DNA from: Prochlorococcus sp. AG-363-B05
GTDB lineage: Bacteria > Cyanobacteriota > Cyanobacteriia > PCC-6307 > Cyanobiaceae
Direction of reading: 5' to 3'
Length of the DNA: 36,395 nucleotides
NCBI GenBank assembly: GCA_003278445.1
Contig: QCFD01000009.1
Coordinates: 1-36,395, forward strand
This document shows positions 17,761 through 26,021 of the stretch, piece after piece. The stretch's first letter is position 1. Every line of letters begins with the position of its first letter. The notes below the pieces were generated by a model, which made no database searches, was not told the origin of the DNA, and saw only the letters and a list, made by a program, of their open reading frames with translations. The translations under genes and the position numbers were made by a program.

Positions 17761-18252
17761 ATGTTTTCAAATTTTTTTCAGATGCTGAGCGACAAACTTA
17801 CTTCAATCTTTAAAAAGCTTCCCGCAAAGCCTGTTCACGCTCACTGTGACGGACCTTGCGGTGTATACGACCCTGCTTCAGCAAGAGTTGCTGCGGAAGC
17901 TGTTTTATCTATGACAAAAAAACTTATTGCTCTAGCTCCAGCTGGCAATGATCAAGCTTCAATTTCAGCTTATAACAATACCTTTTCTCGCTTCGTTGCA
18001 ATTAAAGAAGAAGAATCACAAAAAACAAAAAAAGAACTATTAATACTCTGGACAGATTATTTCAAGCCTGAGCACCTATCTACATACCCAGATCTTCATG
18101 ACACTTTTTGGAAAGCAGCAAAGCTTTGTTCTGCATGCAAGGTAAATATCGATCAAAGCAAGGCAGAAGAACTATTAGCAGCTGTTCAAAAGATTCATTC
18201 TATGTTTTGGTCATCAAAAGGTAGAAATGACAGCTGGGTTACCTCAAGCTGA
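17761..18252 (+). CDS. sodN: Nickel-containing superoxide dismutase
   Basis: NiSOD dismutates superoxide with a nickel ion held by the first residues of the mature protein. The nickel hook HCDGPCGVY begins at residue 28, after a short propeptide (about 27 residues) that must be removed before nickel binding. His28 becomes the mature N-terminus, with C29 and C33 as thiolate ligands. The mature part of about 136 residues is normal. The start could be the ATG at 17761 or the one at 17782, since neither has a Shine-Dalgarno match and both leave a propeptide. The protease gene sodX overlaps its end by 26 bp. A strong hairpin lies 14 bp upstream of the first ATG. Confidence 0.97.
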   Translation: MFSNFFQMLSDKLTSIFKKLPAKPVHAHCDGPCGVYDPASARVAAEAVLSMTKKLIALAPAGNDQASISAYNNTFSRFVAIKEEESQKTKKELLILWTDYFKPEHLSTYPDLHDTFWKAAKLCSACKVNIDQSKAEELLAAVQKIHSMFWSSKGRNDSWVTSS

Positions 18253-18604
18253 TAAAAGTCTTTTCCAAAAGCCAGACTTATTTACCTTATTTTCCATAAT
18301 GATCGGTTACCGACAACATTTACGTGTTGTCGGCGATTCTATGGAAGGCACAGTATCAGATGGAGATTTAATAATATATAAAAAAATAAATCCAAAAAAT
18401 CTTGACCTAAATATTGGTGATATAGTTGTTGCCTCTCATCCTAAAATAAAAAGTAAGTTAATAATTAAAAGAATTTATCAAATTGATCAAAATAAATTTG
18501 ATCTGAGGGGAGACAACTTCTTATCTAGTACTGATAGTCGAGAATGGGGCTTGGTTAAATTAGATTTAATCGTCGGGAAAGTAGAAAAAATCTTGACTCA
18601 GTAG
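18227..18604 (+). CDS. sodX: NiSOD maturation protease SodX (S26 signal-peptidase-like)
   Basis: This 125-residue protein has the S26 (LexA/signal peptidase) fold. The catalytic serine is in VVGDSMEGTVSDGD (S38) and the lysine in LIIKRIYQ (K81), followed by the RGDNFLSSTDSREWG segment. Unlike a leader peptidase it has no clear N-terminal membrane anchor, which fits a cytoplasmic protease that trims the SodN propeptide. It overlaps sodN by 26 bp, the usual sodN-sodX arrangement in marine cyanobacteria, so translation is likely coupled. It converges on trpC, ending 33 bp from its stop. Confidence 0.93.
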   Translation: MTAGLPQADKSLFQKPDLFTLFSIMIGYRQHLRVVGDSMEGTVSDGDLIIYKKINPKNLDLNIGDIVVASHPKIKSKLIIKRIYQIDQNKFDLRGDNFLSSTDSREWGLVKLDLIVGKVEKILTQ

Positions 18605-18637
18605 CTTTACAATATTGCAATAAATCTTTTATTTGAT

Positions 18638-19525
18638 TCATGCCTTACCTGTTAACTTTTTCACTCCATATAGAATGTCTTTTTGTGACATAAGAGATTC
18701 ACCTACTAATACAGCATCCGCACCATAACTATTTACTAAGGCTAAATCTTCTCGAGTAAATAAACCTGACTCACTTACCAAGGTAATCGACCTTTCTTTT
18801 ATTCTATTTGAGAATTTTCCAGCCAAATTTTTAGTAACTTCTAGATCAGTTTTGAAACTCATTAAATTTCTATTGTTAATACCTATCAACTTAAATTTTG
18901 AAATATTTAGTACTCGCTCAAATTCTTGTGAGTCATGGACTTCTACTAAGGTTGTCAGTCCCAAATTTTTAGCGACTTTGGATAAGTACTTTAAATCAGA
19001 ATCTGAGAGAATAGCTGCTATCAAAAGAGCTGCATCAGCACCAGCAGCTCTTGCTTGATAGAGCTGATAAGGATAAAGAATAAAATCCTTGCAGAGAATG
19101 GGAATTTCAACTTCCTTTCTAACTTCAACTAAGACATCAAAACCACCTTGAAAAAACTTTTTGTCTGTTAAAACTGATATGCAGTTAGCACCACCTTCTT
19201 GATATATTTTCCCAATCATTTTTGCGTCAAAGTCCTCTCTAATTATTCCTTTACTTGGACTAGCTTTTTTTATTTCTGAGATTAAAGCTGGTTTCGATTT
19301 ACTATTTCTTAATGCTTCTACAAAATCTTTTGTTTTTGGTAAATCTTTTATCTTTTTTTTTAAATCCTCGAGTGAAACTTTTTTTCTTGCAATCTCTACT
19401 TCAATATCTTTCTCCCAAACAATTTCCTCCAAAATATTTCTAGGTTTTGAATCCGGATGAGGAATTGCATATTCTAAATTAGCTACTTTTACGCTTGGGT
19501 TAGGAGGTCGCCTTCTGATTTCCAT
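18638..19525 (-). CDS. trpC: Indole-3-glycerol phosphate synthase
   Basis: TrpC closes the indole ring in tryptophan synthesis. The 295-residue protein has a (beta/alpha)8 barrel with the family motifs [58 protein letters not shown] and LVSESGLF, so both catalytic lysines and the phosphate site are present. An N-terminal extension of about 30 residues, starting with a basic EIRRRPPNP, is typical of cyanobacterial TrpC. It stands apart from other trp genes, being third in the SpoU-lpd-trpC minus-strand run with a 43-bp gap to lpd. No leader peptide with tryptophan codons is visible. Confidence 0.97.
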   Translation of the reverse strand: MEIRRRPPNPSVKVANLEYAIPHPDSKPRNILEEIVWEKDIEVEIARKKVSLEDLKKKIKDLPKTKDFVEALRNSKSKPALISEIKKASPSKGIIREDFDAKMIGKIYQEGGANCISVLTDKKFFQGGFDVLVEVRKEVEIPILCKDFILYPYQLYQARAAGADAALLIAAILSDSDLKYLSKVAKNLGLTTLVEVHDSQEFERVLNISKFKLIGINNRNLMSFKTDLEVTKNLAGKFSNRIKERSITLVSESGLFTREDLALVNSYGADAVLVGESLMSQKDILYGVKKLTGKA

Positions 19526-19568
19526 AATTAAAATGACAAATAATCTTTAAAAAATAAAATCTTTAACA

Positions 19569-21011
19569 CTATTTCTTCAATTGTATAGATGCTTGCTTAT
19601 ATGCAACCTCTACCACTTCACTTAATGTTGGATGAGTATGAACCTCTTTTGCTAAATCATTGACTCGTTGTCTCCTGGAAATTGCATTGGAAACTTCTTG
19701 TATTAAATCAGCCGCATGTAGACCATAAATATGAGCACCAAGAACTTCTCCTGATTCTTTATTGAAAATCAACTTCATAATTCCATCACTCTCTAATTCA
19801 GCTAAAGCCTTAGAATTTGCTTTAAAGTAACTTCTGACTATTCCAAGTTCAAAACCTTCGTCCTGCGCAAGTTCTTTTGCTTCCTCTTCAGACAGTCCAA
19901 CTGAGCTTATCTCTGGGTGAGTAAAAGTAGCTGCAGGAATACTTCTGTAATCAATTTCTATTGATTTCCCCAACATATTTTCTACAGCAATACTTCCTTG
20001 AGCAGCAGCAGTATGGGCCAACATCAACTTACCCGTAACGTCTCCCACTGCCCATAGATTAGAAACTGGTTTTTCATTTACCAATACTCTCATCTGATCA
20101 TCAATTGGAATAAAACCCCTAGTTGTTTCAACCCCAACAGATTGGAGATTCAAATTTTTAGTTGAAGGTACTCGACCTGTCGCAACCAAAACAGCATCTA
20201 CTTGAAGCTCCTCAATAACTTCTCGACTTTTTGCATCTGTAAGCTCAACCTCCACAGGGCAACCTGGTTTAACTTTAGTAGCAAAAACTCCAGCGCGAGT
20301 GTCAATGTCTCTTTTTTCAATGAGGTTTCTTGAGGCGATTTTTGTGATATCAGGATCAAAAGTAGGCATTACTTTCTCAAGTGCTTCAATCATGGTTACC
20401 TCACAACCTAAAGCTGTATAAATATCAGCAAATTCCAAACCTATATATCCACTTCCTATAATTGCGATCCATCTTGGCAACCATTCTAAATTAATAGCCT
20501 CATCACTTGTAAAAACTGTTCGCCCATCAATTTCAATCCCAGGTGGAACAAACGGATCAGATCCAGTAGCCAAGATAATATCTCTAGCGGAAAAAATCCT
20601 AGTAACTCCATTGTTTTCTCTTAAACCGACCTTTTGATGCCCCTCCAAACGTCCTTCTCCCCTAAATATTTCAACTCCCGATCTTTCTAGTGTTTTAGTT
20701 AAATTTTTTCGTATTGTCTCAACCAAATTTTTTGCATGTTCAGCAATTTTCTTACGCTCAAATCTAACAGGAGCTGAATGTATCCCAAATGCAGCTAGAT
20801 GAGGGACATTGGCAAGTTCACGAACTTTGCCACTAGCTGCTAACAATGCTTTAGAGGGGACACAGCCTCTGTTAACACAGGTTCCTCCCATATCTCTTGA
20901 TTCAACAATCGCCACTTTCAATCCTGCCTCTGCTGCATGCTTGGCGGCATCAAAGCCACCATATCCAGCTCCGATAACAATTAAATCGAAATCAAAAGAA
21001 ATTTCACTCAC
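19569..21011 (-). CDS. lpd: Dihydrolipoyl dehydrogenase (E3)
   Basis: Lpd reoxidises the lipoamide of the pyruvate dehydrogenase E2, and possibly the glycine cleavage H protein, passing electrons to NAD+. The 480-residue protein has the FAD-binding IGAGYGGFDAAKHAAEAG near 13-30, the redox-active pair C45/C50 in GGTCVNRGCVPSK, an NAD-binding IIGSGYIGLEFADI segment, FTHPEISSVG, and the C-terminal HTHPTLSE with the active-site histidine (about 460). It starts with GTG at 21011, 5 bp after the SpoU methyltransferase stop. It is not linked to pdhA in this window. Confidence 0.96.
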   Translation of the reverse strand: MSEISFDFDLIVIGAGYGGFDAAKHAAEAGLKVAIVESRDMGGTCVNRGCVPSKALLAASGKVRELANVPHLAAFGIHSAPVRFERKKIAEHAKNLVETIRKNLTKTLERSGVEIFRGEGRLEGHQKVGLRENNGVTRIFSARDIILATGSDPFVPPGIEIDGRTVFTSDEAINLEWLPRWIAIIGSGYIGLEFADIYTALGCEVTMIEALEKVMPTFDPDITKIASRNLIEKRDIDTRAGVFATKVKPGCPVEVELTDAKSREVIEELQVDAVLVATGRVPSTKNLNLQSVGVETTRGFIPIDDQMRVLVNEKPVSNLWAVGDVTGKLMLAHTAAAQGSIAVENMLGKSIEIDYRSIPAATFTHPEISSVGLSEEEAKELAQDEGFELGIVRSYFKANSKALAELESDGIMKLIFNKESGEVLGAHIYGLHAADLIQEVSNAISRRQRVNDLAKEVHTHPTLSEVVEVAYKQASIQLKK

Positions 21012-21016
21012 GTTTT

Positions 21017-21871
21017 TTATTGGATACCCTTAACCATTTTTACTCTTTGTCGCTCCAACAAGAGAGGAACTGCTGAAGATGCCACATTTAGTGAATCAAC
21101 CATTGAGCTATGAGGAAGCGTAACAAAGTCTGTACAACAGGCCTCTATAGATGGATGAACTCCTGACCCTTCATTCCCAAGAACCAATACACTAGGGAGA
21201 TCCCAGTCTAAATCCCAATAAGGTTTGACTTCTTTGTCCGTTTGTTTATTAGGTAGAATTGTGCCAATTACTTGGTAATTATTCTGAATTGCAATATTGA
21301 GTTTTGAAACAAGCATTTCAATACTTGAAGAATTTGAATCCCCAATCCTTTCATAAGGCAAATGGAGAACTGAGCCGGCAGAGGATCTTAAAACTTTTTG
21401 ATTCAGAGGATCTGCTCCAGAAACCAACCAAATAACTTCATATTCAGCAGCAAGCGCTGATCGGAATAAATTTCCCAAATTACCAGGATCTTGAATCCTA
21501 TCTAAAGCTAAAATATGTTTTGGATTTTTCACCAATTTTGGCAAGCCTGATATTGGGAATATGGTTGCAACACCATCTGGAGTAACTGTTGATAACGATG
21601 CTTCTAAAACATTTTGAGTTACTCGAGTGAATAAAGATGTGGAAGCTATTTTTTTTAAAACCTCTTGATGATTATCAAACCAATCAGCAGTTGCGATAAT
21701 CTCATCTGGCAAAAAATTTGTCTTCAAAGCCTCTTCTAACAAATGAGTGCCCTCAAGCAAAATAGAAGAATGCTCATGTCGTCCTTCTTTTTTAGAGAGA
21801 GACCTTAATTTTCGAACCAAAGGGTTTCTTCTACTTGAAATCAATGGTGAATCTGAATTATTAATTTTCAA
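21017..21871 (-). CDS. SpoU/TrmH family RNA 2'-O-ribose methyltransferase
   Basis: This 284-residue protein has an N-terminal substrate-binding (L30e-like) domain, seen in SSRRNPLVRKLRSLSKKEGR and LLEGTHLLEEAL, and a C-terminal SPOUT knot with the three family motifs: DRIQDPGNLGNLFRSALAA, LVLGNEGSGVHPSI and LPHSSMVDSLNVASSAVPLL. It is predicted to methylate a ribose in rRNA or tRNA. The target cannot be told; the RlmB and TrmH-like group is likely. First gene of a minus-strand run with lpd and trpC. The same-strand coupling with an E3 subunit and a tryptophan enzyme is probably just dense packing. Confidence 0.9.
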   Translation of the reverse strand: MKINNSDSPLISSRRNPLVRKLRSLSKKEGRHEHSSILLEGTHLLEEALKTNFLPDEIIATADWFDNHQEVLKKIASTSLFTRVTQNVLEASLSTVTPDGVATIFPISGLPKLVKNPKHILALDRIQDPGNLGNLFRSALAAEYEVIWLVSGADPLNQKVLRSSAGSVLHLPYERIGDSNSSSIEMLVSKLNIAIQNNYQVIGTILPNKQTDKEVKPYWDLDWDLPSVLVLGNEGSGVHPSIEACCTDFVTLPHSSMVDSLNVASSAVPLLLERQRVKMVKGIQ

Positions 21872-22029
21872 ACCTCAAATTATTTAGTTTTTGAAAAAGT
21901 AGAAATACTTTCTCGTCTTGAAATAACCACTGCAAATTTTTCTTTAAAATTAATAAAAAATCTATGACCCAATTTTATTTAAACTTTCAACCTTATCAAT
22001 ATTTAATTTGAACCCATCAATTTTCAATA

Positions 22030-22058
22030 AAGTGGACTGGACTATTTCTAATCCACTT
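22030..22058. repeat. 7-bp inverted repeat in the murA leader
   Basis: AAGTGGA at 22030-22036 and TCCACTT at 22052-22058 are perfect inverted copies around a 15-nt loop, 21 bp before the GTG and 33 bp before the ATG of murA. It may be an operator or leader hairpin. No T run follows. Confidence 0.4.
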
Positions 22059-22091
22059 GGCATTATGGCCTGGTAAGCAGTGCACTCCAAT

Positions 22092-23468
22092 ATGAGTAGT
22101 GTGGCGACAATTAAAAGGAACGTTATTCCGCCACATCTGGAGGTAAAAGGAGGCTATCCGCTTACTGGGATTTTAAAAGTTAGTGGAGCAAAAAATTCAT
22201 CGCTAGTTTTAATGGCCGCAGCTCTTCTTACTAAAGAAACACTCTGCATTAAAAATGTCCCTCACCTTACAGACATTCACGTAATGTCGGAGATCCTCTC
22301 TAATTTGGGCGCTAAGTTAACGAATAAAGGAAATTCTATAAAAATCAATTCAGAATTCATTCATAATGCTGAGTTACCTTATCGACTAGTTCAAAGCTTG
22401 AGGGCAAGTTTTTTCTGTATTGGTCCTTTACTTACGAGACTTGGTGAAGCAAACATCCCTTTACCAGGTGGTTGTAATATTGGAACAAGACCAGTTGATG
22501 CACACATACATGGACTAAAAGCTTTAGGTGCTGAAGTGGAAATTAATAATGATGTTGTAAAAGCTCAAGTTTCAACCAAAGACAAAAGATTACGGGGAGC
22601 AAACATCACTCTTACATATCCAAGCGTTGGAGCGACTGAAACCATCTTGATGGCTTCTTGCTTAGCTTTGGGCAAAACAACAATTTCAAATGCCGCTAGA
22701 GAACCAGAGATCCAAGATCTTGTGAAAATGCTTAATTCAATGGGAGCAAGGATTTATGGAGCTGGAACAAAAAAAATTACCATCATAGGAGTAGAAAACT
22801 TAAAAGGAACATCTCATTTTGTTATCCCTGACAGGATAGAAGCTGGCACTTTTCTTATTGCAGCAGCAATAACACGATCGCCTCTCATAGTTGGTCCATT
22901 AATTCCAAATCATTTGAGCGCTGTTATTTCAAAACTACAAGAATGTGGCTGTTCAATATCTCATCATGGGAATAATCATATAAAAATCATTCCAAGAGAG
23001 ATTTCAGGAGTTGATATAACCACAAGTCCATTTCCTGGCTTCCCAACTGATCTTCAAGCTCCATTCATGTCTTTGATGGCTACAGCGAAAGGTTCAAGCA
23101 AAATCAAAGAAAAAGTTTTTGAAAAAAGAATGCAACATGTTATTGAGCTAAAGAAAATGGGCGCCTGTATTTATCTAGAAAAAAATACTGCTCATATCAA
23201 AGGAGTTAAAGAACTTGTGGGTTCAAATGTAGAAGGAAGAGATTTACGTTCTTCTGCTGCAATTGTTCTTGCATGTCTCTCTGCTAAAGGAAATAGTATT
23301 TTCACCGGACTCGAACACTTAGATAGAGGTTATGAAAAATTAGAAGAAAAATTAACGAATGTTGGTTCAATTATTTCTAGAAAATTCAATCAAACAACAT
23401 CTCATAACTCCTTATCTAGCAAAACAATTAGTGAAGAGAATATTGATACTCAAAAAAAGGCAGCTTAG
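22092..23468 (+). CDS. murA: UDP-N-acetylglucosamine 1-carboxyvinyltransferase
   Basis: MurA transfers enolpyruvate from PEP to UDP-GlcNAc, the first committed step of peptidoglycan synthesis. The protein has two inside-out alpha/beta domains with the family signatures [16 protein letters not shown] near the start and the catalytic loop [18 protein letters not shown], whose cysteine (the fosfomycin target) is present, plus [12 protein letters not shown] and [13 protein letters not shown] further on. It is about 458 residues from the ATG at 22092; a GTG at 22080 would add four. The C-terminal tail (about 30 polar residues) is longer than in E. coli. A tRNA-Leu follows 39 bp after the stop. Confidence 0.96.
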   Translation: MSSVATIKRNVIPPHLEVKGGYPLTGILKVSGAKNSSLVLMAAALLTKETLCIKNVPHLTDIHVMSEILSNLGAKLTNKGNSIKINSEFIHNAELPYRLVQSLRASFFCIGPLLTRLGEANIPLPGGCNIGTRPVDAHIHGLKALGAEVEINNDVVKAQVSTKDKRLRGANITLTYPSVGATETILMASCLALGKTTISNAAREPEIQDLVKMLNSMGARIYGAGTKKITIIGVENLKGTSHFVIPDRIEAGTFLIAAAITRSPLIVGPLIPNHLSAVISKLQECGCSISHHGNNHIKIIPREISGVDITTSPFPGFPTDLQAPFMSLMATAKGSSKIKEKVFEKRMQHVIELKKMGACIYLEKNTAHIKGVKELVGSNVEGRDLRSSAAIVLACLSAKGNSIFTGLEHLDRGYEKLEEKLTNVGSIISRKFNQTTSHNSLSSKTISEENIDTQKKAA

Positions 23469-23493
23469 TTTCATATTTTTGCTAGTTTTGACA

Positions 23494-23499
23494 TAAAAT
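23494..23499 (+). promoter_or_regulatory. Putative -10 box for tRNA-Leu
   Basis: TAAAAT lies 8 bp before the first base of tRNA-Leu, the distance expected of a -10 element. The TTGACA just upstream (23488-23493) is too close to be its -35 box. Confidence 0.3.
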
Positions 23500-23507
23500 A
23501 AATCTAT

Positions 23508-23589
23508 GGGAGCGTGGTGGAATTGGTAGACGCACCGCACTCAAAATGCGGCACCTTCGGGTTTGTCGGTTCAAGTCCGACCGCTCCCA
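23508..23589 (+). tRNA. tRNA-Leu, anticodon CAA
   Basis: The 82-nt cloverleaf has an acceptor stem GGGAGCG/CGCTCCC with A73, an anticodon stem CCGCA/TGCGG with loop CTCAAAA (anticodon CAA, reading UUG), a variable arm around CACCTTCGGGTTTG, and a T loop GGTTCAAGTCC. CCA is not encoded. The A36-A37-A38 run is the sequence recognised by MiaA, so it is a probable ms2i6A37 substrate for MiaB, encoded at 29028. argD begins 8 nt after its 3' end. Confidence 0.97.
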
Positions 23590-23597
23590 CTTCATTA

Positions 23598-24779
23598 ATG
23601 CAAACTTACCAACGTTTCCCTTTAGAGCTCATAAAGGGCAAAGGCTCCTGGGTATGGGACAAAAAAGGTACAAAATATCTTGATGCTGTAGCTGGCATTG
23701 CAACTTGCTCACTAGGCCACAGTGACAAAGCATTAATCAAGTCTTTATCAAAGCAATTAAAGAAACTGCAGCATGTCTCTAATCTTTACGGAATACCAGA
23801 GCAAGAAGAACTTGCTCAATGGTTAACTTCAAACAGTTTTGCTAAGAGTGCATTTTTCTGCAATAGCGGGGCTGAAGCAAACGAAGCTGCTATTAAATTG
23901 GCAAGAAAATATGGACATATAAAACGTAACATCGACGCTCCGATCATTCTTTGTTCAAAGGAAAGCTTTCATGGAAGAACTCTGGCAGCTGTAAGTGCTA
24001 CAGGACAGCCCAAGTACCACAAAGGCTTCGAGCCAATGGTTAACGGATTTAAATTTTTTTCTTATAACGATCATGAATCTTTTGAAAACTTATTTGATGA
24101 TTTAGAAAAAACAGGTCCAAAAATTGCAGCTGTATTAATTGAACCAATACAAGGTGAGGGAGGAATAAATATTGGGGAAAAATCATTTTTTGAGCTTGTT
24201 AGAGCGAAATGTACAAGCATCAATGTTTTGTTGATATTTGACGAAGTTCAAACTGGGATGGGAAGGACAGGTACTCTTTGGGGGTATGAGCAACTAGGTA
24301 TTGAACCTGATGTCTTTACATTAGCCAAAGGACTTGGTGGAGGTCATGCAATTGGAGCCCTATTAGTTAATCAACTAGCTGATGTCTTTGAGCCTGGTGA
24401 CCATGCCAGCACTTTTGGAGGGAATCCTTTTGCTTGTAGAGCAGCTCTTACAGTTGGGAAAGAAATAGAAAAAAGAGACCTACTGAATAAAATCACCGAA
24501 AGAGGTATTCAATTAAAAGAAGGATTAATTCAACTTTCAGCTAAATATTCAGATATTTTTGTCTCCACCAGAGGAATTGGTCTTATTCAAGGTCTCGTTT
24601 TAAAAAACAATACCAAAATAACATCTGTTGATATTGTCAAATCCGCCTTAGAAGAAAGACTACTTTTAGTTTCAGCTGGTGTAAAAGTATTGAGGATAGT
24701 ACCGCCTTTAACTATTACAAAAAAAGAAATCAACGAGCTTTTATCGAGATTAGACAAATGTCTGAAGAAACTTTCATAA
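23598..24779 (+). CDS. argD: Acetylornithine aminotransferase
   Basis: ArgD is a PLP-dependent enzyme of arginine synthesis (it may also act on succinyldiaminopimelate). The 393-residue protein has class III aminotransferase motifs: NSGAEANEAAIKLARKYG, FHGRTLAAVSATG, the PLP-holding FDEVQTGMGRTG, and the lysine of LAKGLGGGHAIGALL (K244). The frame stays open upstream through the whole tRNA-Leu gene, but that part is only the translation of the tRNA, so the ATG at 23598 is chosen. It lacks a Shine-Dalgarno site; its leader probably forms when the tRNA is cut from a common transcript. It overlaps folC by 22 bp. Confidence 0.95.
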   Translation: MQTYQRFPLELIKGKGSWVWDKKGTKYLDAVAGIATCSLGHSDKALIKSLSKQLKKLQHVSNLYGIPEQEELAQWLTSNSFAKSAFFCNSGAEANEAAIKLARKYGHIKRNIDAPIILCSKESFHGRTLAAVSATGQPKYHKGFEPMVNGFKFFSYNDHESFENLFDDLEKTGPKIAAVLIEPIQGEGGINIGEKSFFELVRAKCTSINVLLIFDEVQTGMGRTGTLWGYEQLGIEPDVFTLAKGLGGGHAIGALLVNQLADVFEPGDHASTFGGNPFACRAALTVGKEIEKRDLLNKITERGIQLKEGLIQLSAKYSDIFVSTRGIGLIQGLVLKNNTKITSVDIVKSALEERLLLVSAGVKVLRIVPPLTITKKEINELLSRLDKCLKKLS

Positions 24780-25996
24780 CAAAATCGAATTTCACTTTTG
24801 AAAGTAAAAGCACAGAATTTAGAGACATGAATCTGGGAATCGATCGTATGTCACTGGCTATCAATGCCATGAAAGATCCCTGTAAAAATATACCTGCTAT
24901 TCATATCGCCGGAACGAATGGGAAAGGATCTATTGCTGCCTTTATTAATAGTGTTCTTAGCCTAGTAGATATAAAAACTGGAATTACGACATCTCCTCAT
25001 TTAGTCGATTGGGTCGAAAGAATATCTATTAACAAGAGTCAAATATCAAAGAAAGAATTTAAATCATTAAGTCTTGCTCTTAGTCCAATTATAGAAAAAT
25101 TTAGTTTAACTCCTTTTGAATCTGTCATTGCAATAGCACTAAAATATTTCACTCTAAAAGAAGTTGAGCTTCTAATCCTTGAAGTAGGGCTTGGGGGTAG
25201 ACTTGATGCAACAACCGCGCATAAATATAGACCTATCATTGCATTTGGAGGTATTGGGCTTGATCATTGTGAATACTTAGGTGATAACCTAGAAAAAATA
25301 GCTATCGAAAAAGCATCTGTAATAACTCCAAGGTGTACAGTCATTACAGCTACCCAACATAATATTGTAAAAAGAATTTTCAAGAAAACAGCCATAATGC
25401 AAAAAGCAGTTATTCGTTGGGTAGATCCACTTCCATCAGACTGGGAACTTGGCATATCAGGTGCAATACAAAAAGAAAATGCAGCTGTAGCTAAAGGGGT
25501 TATTGAATCCCTAAAAAATATTGGATGGAATATTCCTGAGGAAAAAATTCGAGAAGGCTTATCTCTTGCTCAATGGCCAGGCAGACTTCAAACAACAAAA
25601 TGGAAAGATATGCCAATAGTTGTTGATGGTGCACATAATCCACCTGCAGCTAAACAATTATCAATCGAAAGAGACACATGGACTAGTCAAGAACGTGGGA
25701 TCATTTGGATACTTGGTATTCAAATAAAAAAAGATATGATAAACATTTTGCGTAATTTAATAAGAGAAAAGGATGTGGCTTGGATAGTTCCTATCCCAGG
25801 CCAACAAAGCTGGTCTATACCTCAGATTTTAAGTTTTTGCCCTGAATATAGAACGCAGCTCAAAGAAGCATTAAGCGTAGAAGAAGTCTTATCAATACTT
25901 AAGGAAGGAGAGAAATGGCCGTCTCCTCCTCCTATCATTACAGGTTCACTATATTTAATAGGTGATCTTTTTCAAAAAGGAATTTTAATAAATTAA
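24758..25996 (+). CDS. folC: Folylpolyglutamate / dihydrofolate synthase
   Basis: FolC adds glutamates to folates and, in bifunctional forms, joins glutamate to dihydropteroate. The 412-residue protein is a Mur-ligase-type enzyme with the P-loop AGTNGKGS at 51-58, a GLGGRLDATTAH segment (about 142-153) and a GGIGLDHCEYLG segment. A C-terminal domain carries VVDGAHNPPAAKQL near 287-300. The start (ATG 24758) overlaps argD by 22 bp, which suggests translational coupling. It converges on the FAD oxidoreductase with a 25-bp gap. Confidence 0.95.
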   Translation: MSEETFITKSNFTFESKSTEFRDMNLGIDRMSLAINAMKDPCKNIPAIHIAGTNGKGSIAAFINSVLSLVDIKTGITTSPHLVDWVERISINKSQISKKEFKSLSLALSPIIEKFSLTPFESVIAIALKYFTLKEVELLILEVGLGGRLDATTAHKYRPIIAFGGIGLDHCEYLGDNLEKIAIEKASVITPRCTVITATQHNIVKRIFKKTAIMQKAVIRWVDPLPSDWELGISGAIQKENAAVAKGVIESLKNIGWNIPEEKIREGLSLAQWPGRLQTTKWKDMPIVVDGAHNPPAAKQLSIERDTWTSQERGIIWILGIQIKKDMINILRNLIREKDVAWIVPIPGQQSWSIPQILSFCPEYRTQLKEALSVEEVLSILKEGEKWPSPPPIITGSLYLIGDLFQKGILIN

Positions 25997-26021
25997 GTTA
26001 TATACAAAGTGAGTCCTTATA

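Noticed and set aside
23488..23493. TTGACA before tRNA-Leu as a -35 box
   Set aside because: A matching -10 at normal spacing would fall inside the tRNA, so this is probably a chance match.
23514..23597. Protein extension of argD through the tRNA-Leu gene
   Set aside because: The residues are only the translation of the tRNA sequence; class III aminotransferase similarity begins after the ATG at 23598.
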